Positions 1 through 7,921 are shown, counted from the stretch's first letter. The stretch: 35,607 bases of DNA from Candidatus Hydrogenedens sp. (GCA_016125095.1 WGMK01000038.1:1-35607), one strand, 5' to 3'. Numbers and translations are program-made. The notes: generated by a model not told the origin, from the sequence alone.

Positions 1-132
1 AGCTTCAAAAACCTCACCGACGGGGAATTGAATACCTACGTCGACAAGCTCAACAATCGTCCCAGAAAGAAACTCGGATTCCGCACCCCGGCACAGGTCT
101 TCCTCGAAAAGCCTGTTGCAATTAGACCTTGA
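1..132 (+). CDS. IS30-family transposase, C-terminal fragment (5' end outside window)
   Basis: The first frame is open from base 1 to a TGA at 130-132 and encodes 43 residues. The end includes LNNRPRKKLGFRTPAQVF, the conserved C-terminal signature of IS30-family DDE transposases (the family form is L-N-x-R-P-R-K-x-L-G-x-x-T-P). The rest of the gene lies upstream of the window, so it cannot be said whether the element is intact. The stop codon sits inside what looks like the element's right end, a known arrangement in this family. Call of the family is firm; activity is unknown. Confidence 0.85.
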   Translation, partial: SFKNLTDGELNTYVDKLNNRPRKKLGFRTPAQVFLEKPVAIRP

Positions 133-141
133 ATCTGCGCA
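1..141 (+). mobile_element. Right end of an IS30-family insertion sequence
   Basis: The transposase fragment runs into a sequence (about 114-141, gttgcaattagaccttgaat and following) that resembles IS30-type terminal inverted repeats overlapping the transposase stop. The exact outer boundary and target duplication cannot be set because the left end is not in the window. Confidence 0.6.
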
Positions 142-150
142 AAAAATTTC

Positions 151-179
151 TGGACAAATCATAGCCTACTAGGTAGGAT
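151..179 (+). promoter_or_regulatory. Candidate sigma70 promoter for the chitosanase gene, just outside the IS end
   Basis: TGGACA (151-156) and TAGGAT (174-179) are separated by 17 bp. Transcription would begin near 186 and give a roughly 40-nt leader with the AGAGG ribosome site at 212-216. The -35 box is about ten bases beyond the inferred IS end. Matches are 5/6 and 4/6. Confidence 0.4.
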
Positions 180-226
180 TGGGTCAGGGTGTGCAATTTG
201 AATTCCAACGCAGAGGTAACTGGAAC

Positions 227-1399
227 ATGGAGAAGCTACAGAAGAAGATCGCGCAAGCCATCATCAATCTATTCGAAACGGGACGTCCGCTGGGGGACTA
301 TGCGAACGTCACCTACCACCCGGAGGATCCGGGCGGACTTACCTACGGCCGTTCACAGACGACGCTCAATTCGGGCGGACTGCATTTGCTGGTGCAGGAC
401 TACTGCAATGCCCCGGGGGAACTGTACGCTGCCGAACTTCAGCCCTACCTGCAGCGGCTGCTGGACCGCGACGCCAGGCTGAATACCAACACCAAGCTCC
501 GGACGGCGCTTCAGCAGGCAGGCGCCGACCCCGTGATGATGGCGGTGCAGGACGCCTTCTTCGATCGGCAGTATTGGCAGCCGGCCGAGCGCCACGCGGC
601 CAACCTCGGCATCATCACGCCGCTCGGCATCACGGTGGTGTACGACAGCATCGTGCACGGGTCGTTTCAGCGGATACGCGACCGCGTGCTGGCACGCCTC
701 GGCAGGGTGTCTGCCGTGGGCGAGCACGCCTGGATCGCGGCCTATGTGTCCGAGCGCCACGCCTGGCTCGCCAATCATTCCATCCCGCTGCTGCGGCGTA
801 CGGTCTACCGCATGCAGACCTTCGAGGGCTTGATCCGAGACGACAAATGGGACCTGCCGCTTCCTTTGCTGGTGCGCGGCGCCATGCTCACGCGAGACCT
901 GCTGGAGGGCGGCGACGCGATCCGCAATTCCGCGCATGAGGACGACGATGCGAATCAGCCTACGCTTCGGCGTGGAGCCTCGGGCGAAGCGGTGGAGCAG
1001 CTGCAACGGGGGCTCGCGGTGCTCGGGCATGCGCTCGCCGTGGATGGTGACTTCGGTCCCAAGACCGAGGAATGCGTAAAGCAAATCCAACTCGCCCATG
1101 GCTTGCGCGTGGACGGCATCGTCGGCCCCGCGACCTGGAACCTGCTCGACCAGAAGCTCTCCGATCATGCCGAGGATGCGGCTGTATCGAACATGCGCCG
1201 CTTCGAGCATCTTGCATTGGCGAGCCGCGCGGATAGCGGTAGCGGGCTCCGCGGCGATAGCGGGGGAGGACGACCGGACACCGGCGGTACACGTCCGGAG
1301 AGGGCAGGCAGTTGGCGCGCAGCCCGCGTAGACAGCGGTGGCGACGGCCGGCCTGACAGTGGCGGCGGGCGCCCAGACAGCGGTTTCCACCGGGCCTGA
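227..1399 (+). CDS. GH46-like chitosanase with C-terminal peptidoglycan-binding domain
   Basis: The 390-residue protein begins with a GH46 chitosanase-like domain (about 1-230). Glu17 in NLFETG and Asp34 in DPGGLTYGRS match the position and spacing of the catalytic Glu/Asp pair of the family, which cleaves beta-1,4 links in chitosan. A PG_binding_1 domain follows (about 245-310; PTLRRGASGEAVEQLQ, VDGDFGPKTE, VDGIVGPATW), suggesting attachment to cell wall or polysaccharide. The tail is Gly/Asp/Arg/Pro low complexity. I start at ATG 227 because AGAGG lies ten bases upstream; an in-frame TTG at 179 would add 16 residues. No clear signal peptide is visible, so export is uncertain. It could act on another amino-sugar polymer, including peptidoglycan. 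Confidence 0.8.
   Translation: MEKLQKKIAQAIINLFETGRPLGDYANVTYHPEDPGGLTYGRSQTTLNSGGLHLLVQDYCNAPGELYAAELQPYLQRLLDRDARLNTNTKLRTALQQAGADPVMMAVQDAFFDRQYWQPAERHAANLGIITPLGITVVYDSIVHGSFQRIRDRVLARLGRVSAVGEHAWIAAYVSERHAWLANHSIPLLRRTVYRMQTFEGLIRDDKWDLPLPLLVRGAMLTRDLLEGGDAIRNSAHEDDDANQPTLRRGASGEAVEQLQRGLAVLGHALAVDGDFGPKTEECVKQIQLAHGLRVDGIVGPATWNLLDQKLSDHAEDAAVSNMRRFEHLALASRADSGSGLRGDSGGGRPDTGGTRPERAGSWRAARVDSGGDGRPDSGGGRPDSGFHRA
1256..1392 (+). repeat. In-frame low-complexity repeats encoding DSGGGRPDSG-type units
   Basis: The 3' end of the chitosanase gene encodes four related units built on D-S/T-G-G-(G/D)-(G)-R-P. At DNA level they are GC-rich near-repeats of gacagcggtggcgacggccg type. This may be a flexible linker or a drifting, slippage-prone tail. 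Confidence 0.6.
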
Positions 1400-1510
1400 T
1401 CGACTGCGAGAGGTACGCAGTCCAGGTCCGTTCAACAAACGGGGCAGCCGCGCGGCGCAACCGACTCCGCCGTCGGGCACCCCCTTTCCCCAAAAGGAGG
1501 GCAATCTCTC

Positions 1511-3019
1511 ATGTTCCGCAAACTCTATCTCTGCATCGCTGCGACGGTCATCGCCGCCTCGGGATGCCAAACCAACGAACAACTATCACGCCAGGAACTC
1601 CGCCTGCTGCCCGAGGTGTACCATCCGCGTACGGCGGCGGCCGCGCAGGTACTCAGCACGGGGCGCCCCCTGGGGCTGGACATCGATGGTCCCATCGGCA
1701 CGTTGACGCCGGAGTCCACGAAGCCCTACACGGTCACCATTACCGACCGAAACGGTGTTGCAGACACCATGATCCGATTCAATCCTGCGGTGGCCGACGC
1801 CGGGGTTGTGTCCAACGATGGACACTCCAAGGTCTTCACCATCGACCCTGCCGGGCTGACGAACCTGCGGCAAATCGAAGTGACCGCAATCCAGAAAAGC
1901 GGTGCTTCGGCAACGCTCACCGAGGCCCTATCGCAAGGGATGGCAGCGCGGAGGAAATTCAACGTTGGCACCATCGCGCCCGAGTCCAACGAGAAGGAAC
2001 TCCTGCGGTCGCAGTTGAACGTATGGCCGCCCGATCTGGCCGCCGATCAATTCGGCGAGCATTTCGCCAAGGCGTTTTACGTTTGCGATGCGTTCTTCTA
2101 CAACGACAGCGAAGATCCCATCATTCTCTACGGTGCGTCACTCGAGGCCGTCGTGCGCTACGGTCTGCTCCGCGAGGACGCCATCGATCTTTTCGGCGAG
2201 AAGATTGTCGATAATCCGGGGCTTCTGACCAACTTCTACGACGAATATGGCGCGCTGGCCGACTATCTCGACTTCAAGGAAGAGCGTCGGCCGATGAGCT
2301 TTGCGGATGTGCTGGGCATATTCGAGTATCGCCGCGAGAAGGATCCGCGCCAACAGGCGCTGCGAATCCTGCAATCGCTGGGTACCATCGGCGTCGGCGC
2401 GTCTCCGTTCGTGGAAGGCCCGGACTTCGACGCGGCCATGGCCTTTTTCAACGGCATCTTCCTGCCCGAACTCGAGAAACGCCTGCTCTGGGACATCTTG
2501 ATGCACCTCAAGCAGCTGGAGTCGCGCAGCCTCAAAGAGGTGGAAGAAGTGCCGGCCGGCGGCGCGCTGCACCGGGTGGTCTTCTTTCCGCGATTCGGTA
2601 TCCCGGCGACCAATCCCAGGAAGTTCGTCTACATCACCGAAATCCGCCCCGATGATGCAACCGTCGACTATGTGCTGATTGCGAAACTCGGCGAGACCGA
2701 GGAGGCCCGGCAAGCGGCTCTCTCCAAGATACGCGATATGAACGCGGTGGAAACCGTGACAGAGTTTGCCGATAGCGCTCTCTCTGCCGAGGCCCGCGAG
2801 TATCTCAAGAGCTACAAGGTGCTCAAGGAGAAGGAGGCCGAAGAGAAGCTCAAGGCGCAGAAAGCGCAGGACGCCAAGCGGAAGGCCATCGTCATCGGGT
2901 CGCTCCAAACCTTGCTCAAGGCCGACGAGTTCAAGAATCATCCGCTGCTTGCCGAGATTCTGCAGAACATTCTGGAAAGTGAGTCGGAGGGCGACGACGG
3001 CGGAGGGGCGGAGAGTTAG
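1511..3019 (+). CDS. Lipoprotein of unknown function with C-terminal coiled coil
   Basis: The 502-residue protein has a lipoprotein signal: MFRK, a hydrophobic core, then ASGC with Cys19 as the probable lipidation site. No family was recognised. Residues about 55-125 look like a small beta domain; the middle is mixed alpha/beta. The end (about 425-480) is rich in Lys/Glu/Ala (KEKEAEEKLKAQKAQDAKRK) and likely forms a helix or coiled coil, followed by an acidic and Gly-rich tail. An excellent AAAGGAGGG site ends ten bases before the ATG. It follows the chitosanase by 111 bp on the same strand with no obvious terminator between, so co-expression is possible. Confidence 0.85.
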   Translation: MFRKLYLCIAATVIAASGCQTNEQLSRQELRLLPEVYHPRTAAAAQVLSTGRPLGLDIDGPIGTLTPESTKPYTVTITDRNGVADTMIRFNPAVADAGVVSNDGHSKVFTIDPAGLTNLRQIEVTAIQKSGASATLTEALSQGMAARRKFNVGTIAPESNEKELLRSQLNVWPPDLAADQFGEHFAKAFYVCDAFFYNDSEDPIILYGASLEAVVRYGLLREDAIDLFGEKIVDNPGLLTNFYDEYGALADYLDFKEERRPMSFADVLGIFEYRREKDPRQQALRILQSLGTIGVGASPFVEGPDFDAAMAFFNGIFLPELEKRLLWDILMHLKQLESRSLKEVEEVPAGGALHRVVFFPRFGIPATNPRKFVYITEIRPDDATVDYVLIAKLGETEEARQAALSKIRDMNAVETVTEFADSALSAEAREYLKSYKVLKEKEAEEKLKAQKAQDAKRKAIVIGSLQTLLKADEFKNHPLLAEILQNILESESEGDDGGGAES

Positions 3020-3048
3020 GGGCATCCTCGATACCAATAATTCATCCC

Positions 3049-3078
3049 GCCGGGCGGCCCGACATGAGGCCGCCCGGC
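3049..3078 (+). terminator. GC-rich hairpin after the lipoprotein gene
   Basis: An 11-bp perfect stem (gccgggcggcc, 3049-3059, with ggccgcccggc, 3068-3078) closes an 8-nt loop, 30 bases after the lipoprotein stop. There is no T-tract, so it may be a weak terminator, a 3'-end stabiliser or a barrier hairpin. Confidence 0.5.
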
Positions 3079-3087
3079 AGGGCTTAC

Positions 3088-3117
3088 TTGTCCGGAAGGC
3101 CGGGTTCCTGCTATATC
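3088..3117 (+). promoter_or_regulatory. Candidate extended -10 promoter for the UDP-sugar dehydrogenase
   Basis: TTGTCC (3088-3093), an 18-bp spacer and TATATC (3112-3117) preceded by TGC (extended -10 form). The start point would be near 3124, leaving a short leader that contains GAGGG (3131-3135) before ATG 3145. Confidence 0.45.
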
Positions 3118-3144
3118 GGGCGCTTGCCGCGAGGGAACCTATTG

Positions 3145-4464
3145 ATGGACATCGAGCCGATACTCCGCAGGATTCACGACCGGGACTACACCGTGGGGGT
3201 CGTGGGGCTGGGCTATGTGGGCATGCCGCTGGTGCTGGAATTCTGCCGCCAGGGGTTCCGCTGCATCGGCTTCGATATCGACCCCGCCAAGGTGGAGCAG
3301 CTGGAGCGGGGCGAGAGTTACATTCAGCACATCCCGGCGGAACCGGTGACCGCGTTCATCCGCGAGGGGCGCTTCATCCCCACGACGAACTATTCGCGCG
3401 CTGCGGAGGCCGATGCGCTGCTGCTGTGCGTGCCGACGCCGCTCGGCCGCCATCGCGAGCCCGACCTGAGCTACATCGTCAATACCGGCGAATCCCTCGT
3501 GCCGCATCTGAAGCAGGGACAGCTGGTGGTGCTGGAATCGACGACCTATCCCGGCACCACGGATGAAGTGCTGCGCGAGGTGCTCGAGCGCGGGGGACTC
3601 GTAGCAGGGAAGGACTTCCTGCTGGCCTACTCGCCCGAGCGCGAAGACCCGGGCAATGCCGACTTCAGCACCGGCAAGATTCCCAAGGTGGTCGGCGGCT
3701 TCGACGAGGCATCACTCCAGTTGGCCGATGCACTGTACCGGTCCATCGTCGTGAGCACCGTCTGTGTGTCCGACACGCGTACGGCCGAGGCCGTAAAGCT
3801 GCTGGAGAACATCTTCCGCAGTGTGAACATCGCCCTCGTGAACGAACTCAAAATCGTCTACGGAAAAATGGGCATCGACATCTGGGAAGTGATCGAGGCC
3901 GCGAAGACGAAGCCCTTCGGCTTCATGCCGTTCTATCCCGGTCCCGGTCTCGGCGGACACTGCATTCCCATCGACCCCTTCTACCTGAGCTGGAAGGCTC
4001 GCGAATACGGCATCTCCACGCGCTTTATCGAACTCGCCGGCGAGGTCAACACCAGCATGCCGGCGCATGTCGTGCGCTGCCTGTCCGCCGAACTGAATCG
4101 CCGGGGCCTGCCGCTGAAAGATGCCCGGATCCTGCTGCTGGGCGTGGCCTACAAGAAAGACGTGGGGGACGTACGGGAATCTCCGGGGCTCACGCTTATC
4201 GAGCTCTTGCAGGCCGAGGGCGCCCGGGTGGAATACAACGACCCCTACGTGCCGCACCTGCCGCGCATGCGCAAGCACGACCTTGACCTCGAGTCCGTGC
4301 CGCTCAGCCCGGAATCGCTCGCGGCGTACGACGCCGTGCTCATCGCCACCGCCCACGCCGACTTTGACTACCTCGAGATTGTCCGCCATGCCCGGCTCGT
4401 GGTCGACACCCGCAACGCCACCGCACTCATCACCGAGGGCCGCGAGAAGATCGTGAAGGCGTAG
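3145..4464 (+). CDS. Nucleotide-sugar 6-dehydrogenase, UDP-N-acetylglucosamine (WbpA) type
   Basis: The 439-residue enzyme belongs to the UDP-glucose/GDP-mannose dehydrogenase family, which oxidises the C6 hydroxyl of a nucleotide sugar to a carboxylate with two NAD+. The NAD-binding motif VGVVGLGYVGMPL is at about 17-29, ESTTYPGTTD at 131-140, and the catalytic Cys is Cys273 in GPGLGGHCIPIDPFYL. HIP at 62-64 and the PFGFMPFYPGPG stretch resemble WbpA-type UDP-GlcNAc dehydrogenases more than UDP-glucose ones; the exact substrate is inference. ATG 3145 is chosen because GAGGG is nine bases upstream and the Rossmann fold then begins normally. The epimerase at 4777-5727 and the glycosyltransferase near 19-20 kb suggest a role in surface polysaccharide precursors. 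Confidence 0.93.
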   Translation: MDIEPILRRIHDRDYTVGVVGLGYVGMPLVLEFCRQGFRCIGFDIDPAKVEQLERGESYIQHIPAEPVTAFIREGRFIPTTNYSRAAEADALLLCVPTPLGRHREPDLSYIVNTGESLVPHLKQGQLVVLESTTYPGTTDEVLREVLERGGLVAGKDFLLAYSPEREDPGNADFSTGKIPKVVGGFDEASLQLADALYRSIVVSTVCVSDTRTAEAVKLLENIFRSVNIALVNELKIVYGKMGIDIWEVIEAAKTKPFGFMPFYPGPGLGGHCIPIDPFYLSWKAREYGISTRFIELAGEVNTSMPAHVVRCLSAELNRRGLPLKDARILLLGVAYKKDVGDVRESPGLTLIELLQAEGARVEYNDPYVPHLPRMRKHDLDLESVPLSPESLAAYDAVLIATAHADFDYLEIVRHARLVVDTRNATALITEGREKIVKA

Positions 4465-4511
4465 GGGGGATTGGCTACGTTGCCGCCGGACCTGGCCACT
4501 TAGGTTATAGC

Positions 4512-4793
4512 ATGACTTCGAGCATCACACATGTTTCGCCCATCGAAGGCTTCCGCTTGCGCGTGGCGTTTGCCAACGGGGAAGTGCGTCTCTTCGATTT
4601 GGCCCCTTATCTCGACAAAGGGGTCTTTGCGGAACTAAGGGATTTCGCTCATTTTCAGTCGGTAACAACTATCGGCTGTGGCGTGGAATGGGCGACAGGT
4701 CAAGACTTGAGTGCGGACACCCTGTATTTACGTGGTGTGCCGTTAACCGCGGCCGAAAATTCGGCGGCGCCTCCTGCTATCCCTGCGCCTTGA
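4512..4793 (+). CDS. DUF2442 domain protein
   Basis: The 93-residue protein shows the DUF2442 pattern: L-R-V-A-F-x-N-G-E-V-R-x-F-D-L near residues 16-30, a G-x-F-x-x-L segment near 37, and WATGQDLSADTLYL near 60-73, the family's usual E-W-x-x-G-x-D-L-x-x-D-x-L-Y. Members are often encoded beside DUF4160 genes in a toxin-antitoxin-like layout, but no DUF4160 partner is present. It starts 47 bases after the dehydrogenase stop, has only a weak AGG upstream, and is less GC-rich than its neighbours. Its end overlaps the convergent epimerase by 17 bases. Function is unknown. Confidence 0.8.
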   Translation: MTSSITHVSPIEGFRLRVAFANGEVRLFDLAPYLDKGVFAELRDFAHFQSVTTIGCGVEWATGQDLSADTLYLRGVPLTAAENSAAPPAIPAP

Positions 4794-5727
4794 ACCATTC
4801 GACGTAACGACGCAGACCCTCGCGGATAGGCACCTGCGGGTCGTAGCCCAGCAATTCGCGCGCTTTGCTGATGTCGGCGTAGGTAAGCGGGACGTCGCCG
4901 GGCTGCAAAGGCTGGTGGTCGATGACGGGTTCCACGCCCAATAACTCACCCAGCAGCTGGATAAGTTCGCGCAGTTCCGTGGTGTCGCTCTCGCCGAGGT
5001 TGTAGACCTCGTACGGCCGCGGACGGTCTATCGTGCGCACGAGCCCATCCACAATGTCGTCTATGTAAGTGTAGTCGCGTCGCGTGGTGCCATCCCCGAA
5101 CATGGGAATCGGCTGCCCCGCGGCAATCATCCGGGTGAACTTGTTGATGGCCATGTCCGGCCGCTGGCGCGGTCCGTAGACCGTGAAGAAGCGCATCATC
5201 GAAACATTCAGGCCGTAGAGGTGGCTGTGCACGTGCGCCTGCAATTCGTTCATGCGCTTCGTGGCGGCATACATGCTCACCGGTCCATGGACCGGGTCGT
5301 CCTCGCGGAAGGGCACGCGGTCGCTGCCGCCGTACACCGACGAGCTCGAGGCGAACACGAGGTTCTGCACGGGGTATTCGCGGCAGGCGTCGAGCAGGTT
5401 CTGCGAGCCCTTCACGTTGACCTCGTGGTACAGTTGTGGATCGAGCAGGGAGGGGCGCACACCCGCGCGCGCGGCAAGATGGACCACGACATCGGGGCGC
5501 ACCGTGCGGAAGACCTCGAAGAGCGCCTCCCGGTGGCAGATGTCTGTTTCGTGCAGCGAGAATTCCGGATGCGAGTGCGAGGCCGTCAGGTTGGCGCGCT
5601 TGATCGCGGGGTCGTAGTAATCGTTGAAGCAATCCAGCCCGGCCACGCGGTCGGCGCGCGCCAGCAGCCGTTCGCTCAGGTGCGACCCGATAAAGCCCGC
5701 CGCCCCGGTAATCAGAATCGTGCTCAT
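4777..5727 (-). CDS. NAD-dependent nucleotide-sugar epimerase, UDP-glucuronate 4-epimerase type
   Basis: The 316-residue extended short-chain dehydrogenase has the NAD motif GAAGFIG (8-14) and the catalytic set Ser128-130 with Tyr153-x3-Lys157 (SMYAATK). NDYYDPAIKRANL (35-47) and the end QPGDVPLTYADISKARELLG resemble UDP-glucuronate 4-epimerases (CapI/GAE group), which make UDP-galacturonate. That substrate is an inference; UDP-glucose or UDP-GlcNAc epimerases are close relatives. The ATG at 5727 overlaps the TGA of the upstream zinc-ribbon gene (ATGA), so translation is probably coupled. It works in the same precursor pathway as the dehydrogenase that converges on it. Confidence 0.92.
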   Translation of the reverse strand: MSTILITGAAGFIGSHLSERLLARADRVAGLDCFNDYYDPAIKRANLTASHSHPEFSLHETDICHREALFEVFRTVRPDVVVHLAARAGVRPSLLDPQLYHEVNVKGSQNLLDACREYPVQNLVFASSSSVYGGSDRVPFREDDPVHGPVSMYAATKRMNELQAHVHSHLYGLNVSMMRFFTVYGPRQRPDMAINKFTRMIAAGQPIPMFGDGTTRRDYTYIDDIVDGLVRTIDRPRPYEVYNLGESDTTELRELIQLLGELLGVEPVIDHQPLQPGDVPLTYADISKARELLGYDPQVPIREGLRRYVEWFKAQG

Positions 5728-5936
5728 TGCGTTCCCATTATGTTCATCAGCGCCATCAGCAACAGGCCGATGAGCGCCAGCAAGACGCTGCATCCGCCTA
5801 CATAGAGGCGGATCTTAAACCAGGGGTACTGGTAGCCGCATTCGGGGCAGACGAAGCGATCAATGCTGATCACCTTGCTGCACTGCGGACACACCTTGGT
5901 GCGCGCCACTGGCGGTTTCTGCGGTTCGTCATCCAT
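5724..5936 (-). CDS. Small zinc-ribbon protein with one membrane helix
   Basis: This 70-residue protein has two CxxC pairs (Cys16/Cys19 and Cys30/Cys33, in CPQC and CPEC) that would bind one zinc, then a hydrophobic helix at about 43-66 (LLALIGLLLMALMNIMG). The likely picture is a cytoplasmic zinc ribbon anchored in the membrane. It sits between two genes with overlapping ends: its ATG shares a base with the upstream TAA (TAATG) and its TGA overlaps the next ATG (ATGA). Length and these overlaps argue it is a real gene. Its job is unknown. Confidence 0.8.
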   Translation of the reverse strand: MDDEPQKPPVARTKVCPQCSKVISIDRFVCPECGYQYPWFKIRLYVGGCSVLLALIGLLLMALMNIMGTQ

Positions 5937-6274
5937 TACGAAAGTCGTGCTCCATTCGGCGCGCTGCGCTCCGCCATCGCCAGCACCACCGCGCCATCTT
6001 CCCGATAGAATCCGGTCACCAGGCATTCCGATACAAAGCCGCCGATGCGCTTGGGCGGAAAATTCACCACGCCCAGCACCTGCCGTCCTACGAGATCCTC
6101 CGGCGTATACAGGTCCGTAAGCTGCGCGCTGGATTGCTTGGTGCCGATCTCCGGGCCGAAGTCCACACGCAACTTGTACGCCGGCTTGCGCGCCTCGGGG
6201 AAGGGCTCGGCCGATACAATGGTGCCGAGCCGCAGATCCACGCGGGCGAATTCGTCCCAGGAAATCGTGTCCAC
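5936..6274 (-). CDS. csaA: CsaA-like tRNA-binding-domain protein
   Basis: The 112-residue protein matches the CsaA family, single OB-fold tRNA-binding domains described as chaperone-like proteins. Visible signatures are ISWDEFARVDLRLGTIVSAE, FPEARKPAYKLRVDFG, SSAQLTDLY, QVLGVVNFPP and the end of V-V-L-A...PNGARLS type. I choose the GTG at 6274 because it gives the family's usual length and begins eight bases after the upstream stop; an ATG at 6325 would add 17 atypical residues and overlap the upstream gene by 43 bases. The start is not backed by a strong ribosome site, so coupling to the upstream gene is likely. Confidence 0.88.
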   Translation of the reverse strand: MDTISWDEFARVDLRLGTIVSAEPFPEARKPAYKLRVDFGPEIGTKQSSAQLTDLYTPEDLVGRQVLGVVNFPPKRIGGFVSECLVTGFYREDGAVVLAMAERSAPNGARLS

Positions 6275-6282
6275 GTCAGGGG

Positions 6283-7173
6283 CTACTTCACTCCGGCGGC
6301 GTAGGCGTCGTACAACGCCTGGCACGCCGCGGGGTCCAGTTCCTTTTCCGTGTAGAGCACGCGGAACTTCAGGTCGAGCGGCGTATCGGCCTTCAGCAGC
6401 GGCTCGAAGAAGGCGCCGAATCGGGCATAGCGGCGGATGCTGTACACCGGCTCACCGGTCAACAGGTCCGGCGGGGTCATGTGCATCACCCAATAGCGCT
6501 TGCCGTCCACCTCCACGCTCGCGCAGGCCCACCATGCGCCCACCACCTTGTCGTCGTCCAGCTCTTCCGCGCCCTCGGGCAGAATGTACTGGGTCGACTC
6601 CTCGTGCTCTGAGACCTCGTTCGACATGCGCACCTGCATACCCGCGTGCTGCAGGTCGCCTTTGAGTTCGATGTCGCCCTCCAGCGATTCCAGGTGCGAT
6701 GCGAAATCGATGATGCGCGCGCCGTCGGGGCCGTCCGACAGCGTCAGCGTGCGCTGCTCCTTGATGAAGGGCTTGCCATTCGGCTTGTTCCAGTCGATGG
6801 CCAGCTTCTGCACGCCCTCTGCCGTCTCTTCGCTCTCGGCCTGCTGGTAGCAGTTCGACATGTGCCAGGTGTCGTAGTCGCGGCCGTCGACCATCGTGTC
6901 TTTCCAGCCGATGAACAATCCGCGGTGGTGGGTAAACTTGCCGCCCGCGCCCTTGGTGATTGGCTTCTCGCCCGCGAAGTCCATCAGGTGGGTATAGACC
7001 TTGTAAGTCTCCTCCGCATGCTTCTTGTCGAAGGGCGTCAGCACGGTCTCCGCCCACTTCTCGCCATGCAGCGAAATGGGGGCGGTCTTCAGTTCAATCG
7101 GTTCCTGCGCATGGCAGGCGAAGGGGGCGAGCGCGGCCAGCGCTACGGCGGCGTTTCGGATCATCTTCCGCAT
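6283..7173 (-). CDS. Secreted PmoA/DUF6807 family protein
   Basis: The 296-residue precursor has a signal peptide (MRKMIRN then a hydrophobic stretch, probable cut after AHA or CHA near residue 22). The mature part carries the DUF6807 ('PmoA family') signature KFTHHRGLFIGWK near 84-96, and later GAWWACASVEVDGKRYWVMH. The family is abundant in Planctomycetes-like polysaccharide degraders and has no firmly known reaction; the methane-oxygenase name is a legacy label. AAGGAG at the end of the preceding gene serves as the ribosome site, and only five bases separate the two reading frames, so they form an operon. Confidence 0.85.
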   Translation of the reverse strand: MRKMIRNAAVALAALAPFACHAQEPIELKTAPISLHGEKWAETVLTPFDKKHAEETYKVYTHLMDFAGEKPITKGAGGKFTHHRGLFIGWKDTMVDGRDYDTWHMSNCYQQAESEETAEGVQKLAIDWNKPNGKPFIKEQRTLTLSDGPDGARIIDFASHLESLEGDIELKGDLQHAGMQVRMSNEVSEHEESTQYILPEGAEELDDDKVVGAWWACASVEVDGKRYWVMHMTPPDLLTGEPVYSIRRYARFGAFFEPLLKADTPLDLKFRVLYTEKELDPAACQALYDAYAAGVK

Positions 7174-7178
7174 GGGGA

Positions 7179-7847
7179 CTACTCCTTCGGGGCTTCGGGA
7201 GCCCAGATTTTCACATCGTCGAACTGACCCACGTCATCGAAGCTACCGAGCCCGAACGCGCCGTTCACAAAGGTCTTGTCCACGGTCTTCATCACAGGCT
7301 TGTCCATATCGTCGAAGTAAACCTCGATGCTGCCCGATTCCGCGTCGCGCACAATACGTATCTTGTGCGGGCCGGTCGTCCAGTCCGTGCCGTCGGTGCG
7401 CTCCTGCGCGATGGACACACGCGGCTCGCCGTTCACCAGAAAGGTCGAGTTCGCGTGGTCGTCGGCCTTGGTGGCCAGGTGCACGTAGTAGAAGTGCGAG
7501 GCATCCTGTCGTCCGAAGAAGAAGCAGAGGTCGCGGTGGCCGTACTCGCGGCCGGTCTGCGTGCCCGTGGCTTCCAGTACGAAGCTGCCCGCCTCGACGC
7601 CCTTCAGCCACGCGATACTCTTGGGCGACCGCACGGCCGGCTCGTACCGGCTGCCACGCTTCAATTCGAGCACGGCGTTGCCCTCCACCTCGGAGATTTC
7701 CCAGGCCTTCGGGTCCGTCATTTCCCAGTGGTCGGTGGACTTGCTGGAGAAGTCGTCTTCGAAAATCAGCTTGTAATCGGCAGGAATTTCCGCCCAAACG
7801 GCCGGACCCGCCAATAGCGCGGCAACGCACGCGATACGGTACAACAT
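7179..7847 (-). CDS. Secreted concanavalin-fold (LamG/DUF1080-like) protein
   Basis: The 222-residue protein starts with a signal peptide (MLYRIACVAALLAGPAVWA). The rest reads as one beta-sandwich of the LamG/DUF1080 kind: an opening D-D-F-S-x-x-x-x-x-H-W, a central HRDLCFFFGRQDASHFYYVHLA, and a closing GAFGLGSFDDVGQFDDVKIW. Such domains bind or cleave sugars; neither is proven here. ATG 7847 is chosen since GGGAG lies nine bases upstream and it begins the signal peptide; a TTG at 7862 is an alternative. It heads a tight run with the DUF6807 gene and has its own promoter at 7893-7921. Confidence 0.82.
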   Translation of the reverse strand: MLYRIACVAALLAGPAVWAEIPADYKLIFEDDFSSKSTDHWEMTDPKAWEISEVEGNAVLELKRGSRYEPAVRSPKSIAWLKGVEAGSFVLEATGTQTGREYGHRDLCFFFGRQDASHFYYVHLATKADDHANSTFLVNGEPRVSIAQERTDGTDWTTGPHKIRIVRDAESGSIEVYFDDMDKPVMKTVDKTFVNGAFGLGSFDDVGQFDDVKIWAPEAPKE

Positions 7848-7892
7848 GAGGTAATCTCCCAAAGGTCGAATAAGAATGGTTGCGAGCCGCTA

Positions 7893-7921
7893 ACGATATC
7901 GCCCAAAGACCGGGGAGTCAA
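7893..7921 (-). promoter_or_regulatory. Sigma70-type promoter for the 7847-to-4777 gene run
   Basis: On the minus strand TTGACT (7921-7916) and TATCGT (7898-7893) are exactly 17 bp apart. Transcription would begin near 7886 and the leader of about 40 nt contains GGGAG before ATG 7847. The -35 box matches 5/6 and the -10 box 4/6. Confidence 0.6.

Noticed and set aside
353..1582. 409-codon minus-strand frame opposite the chitosanase
   Set aside because: Shadow frame; the plus strand has the GH46 catalytic residues and a peptidoglycan-binding domain.
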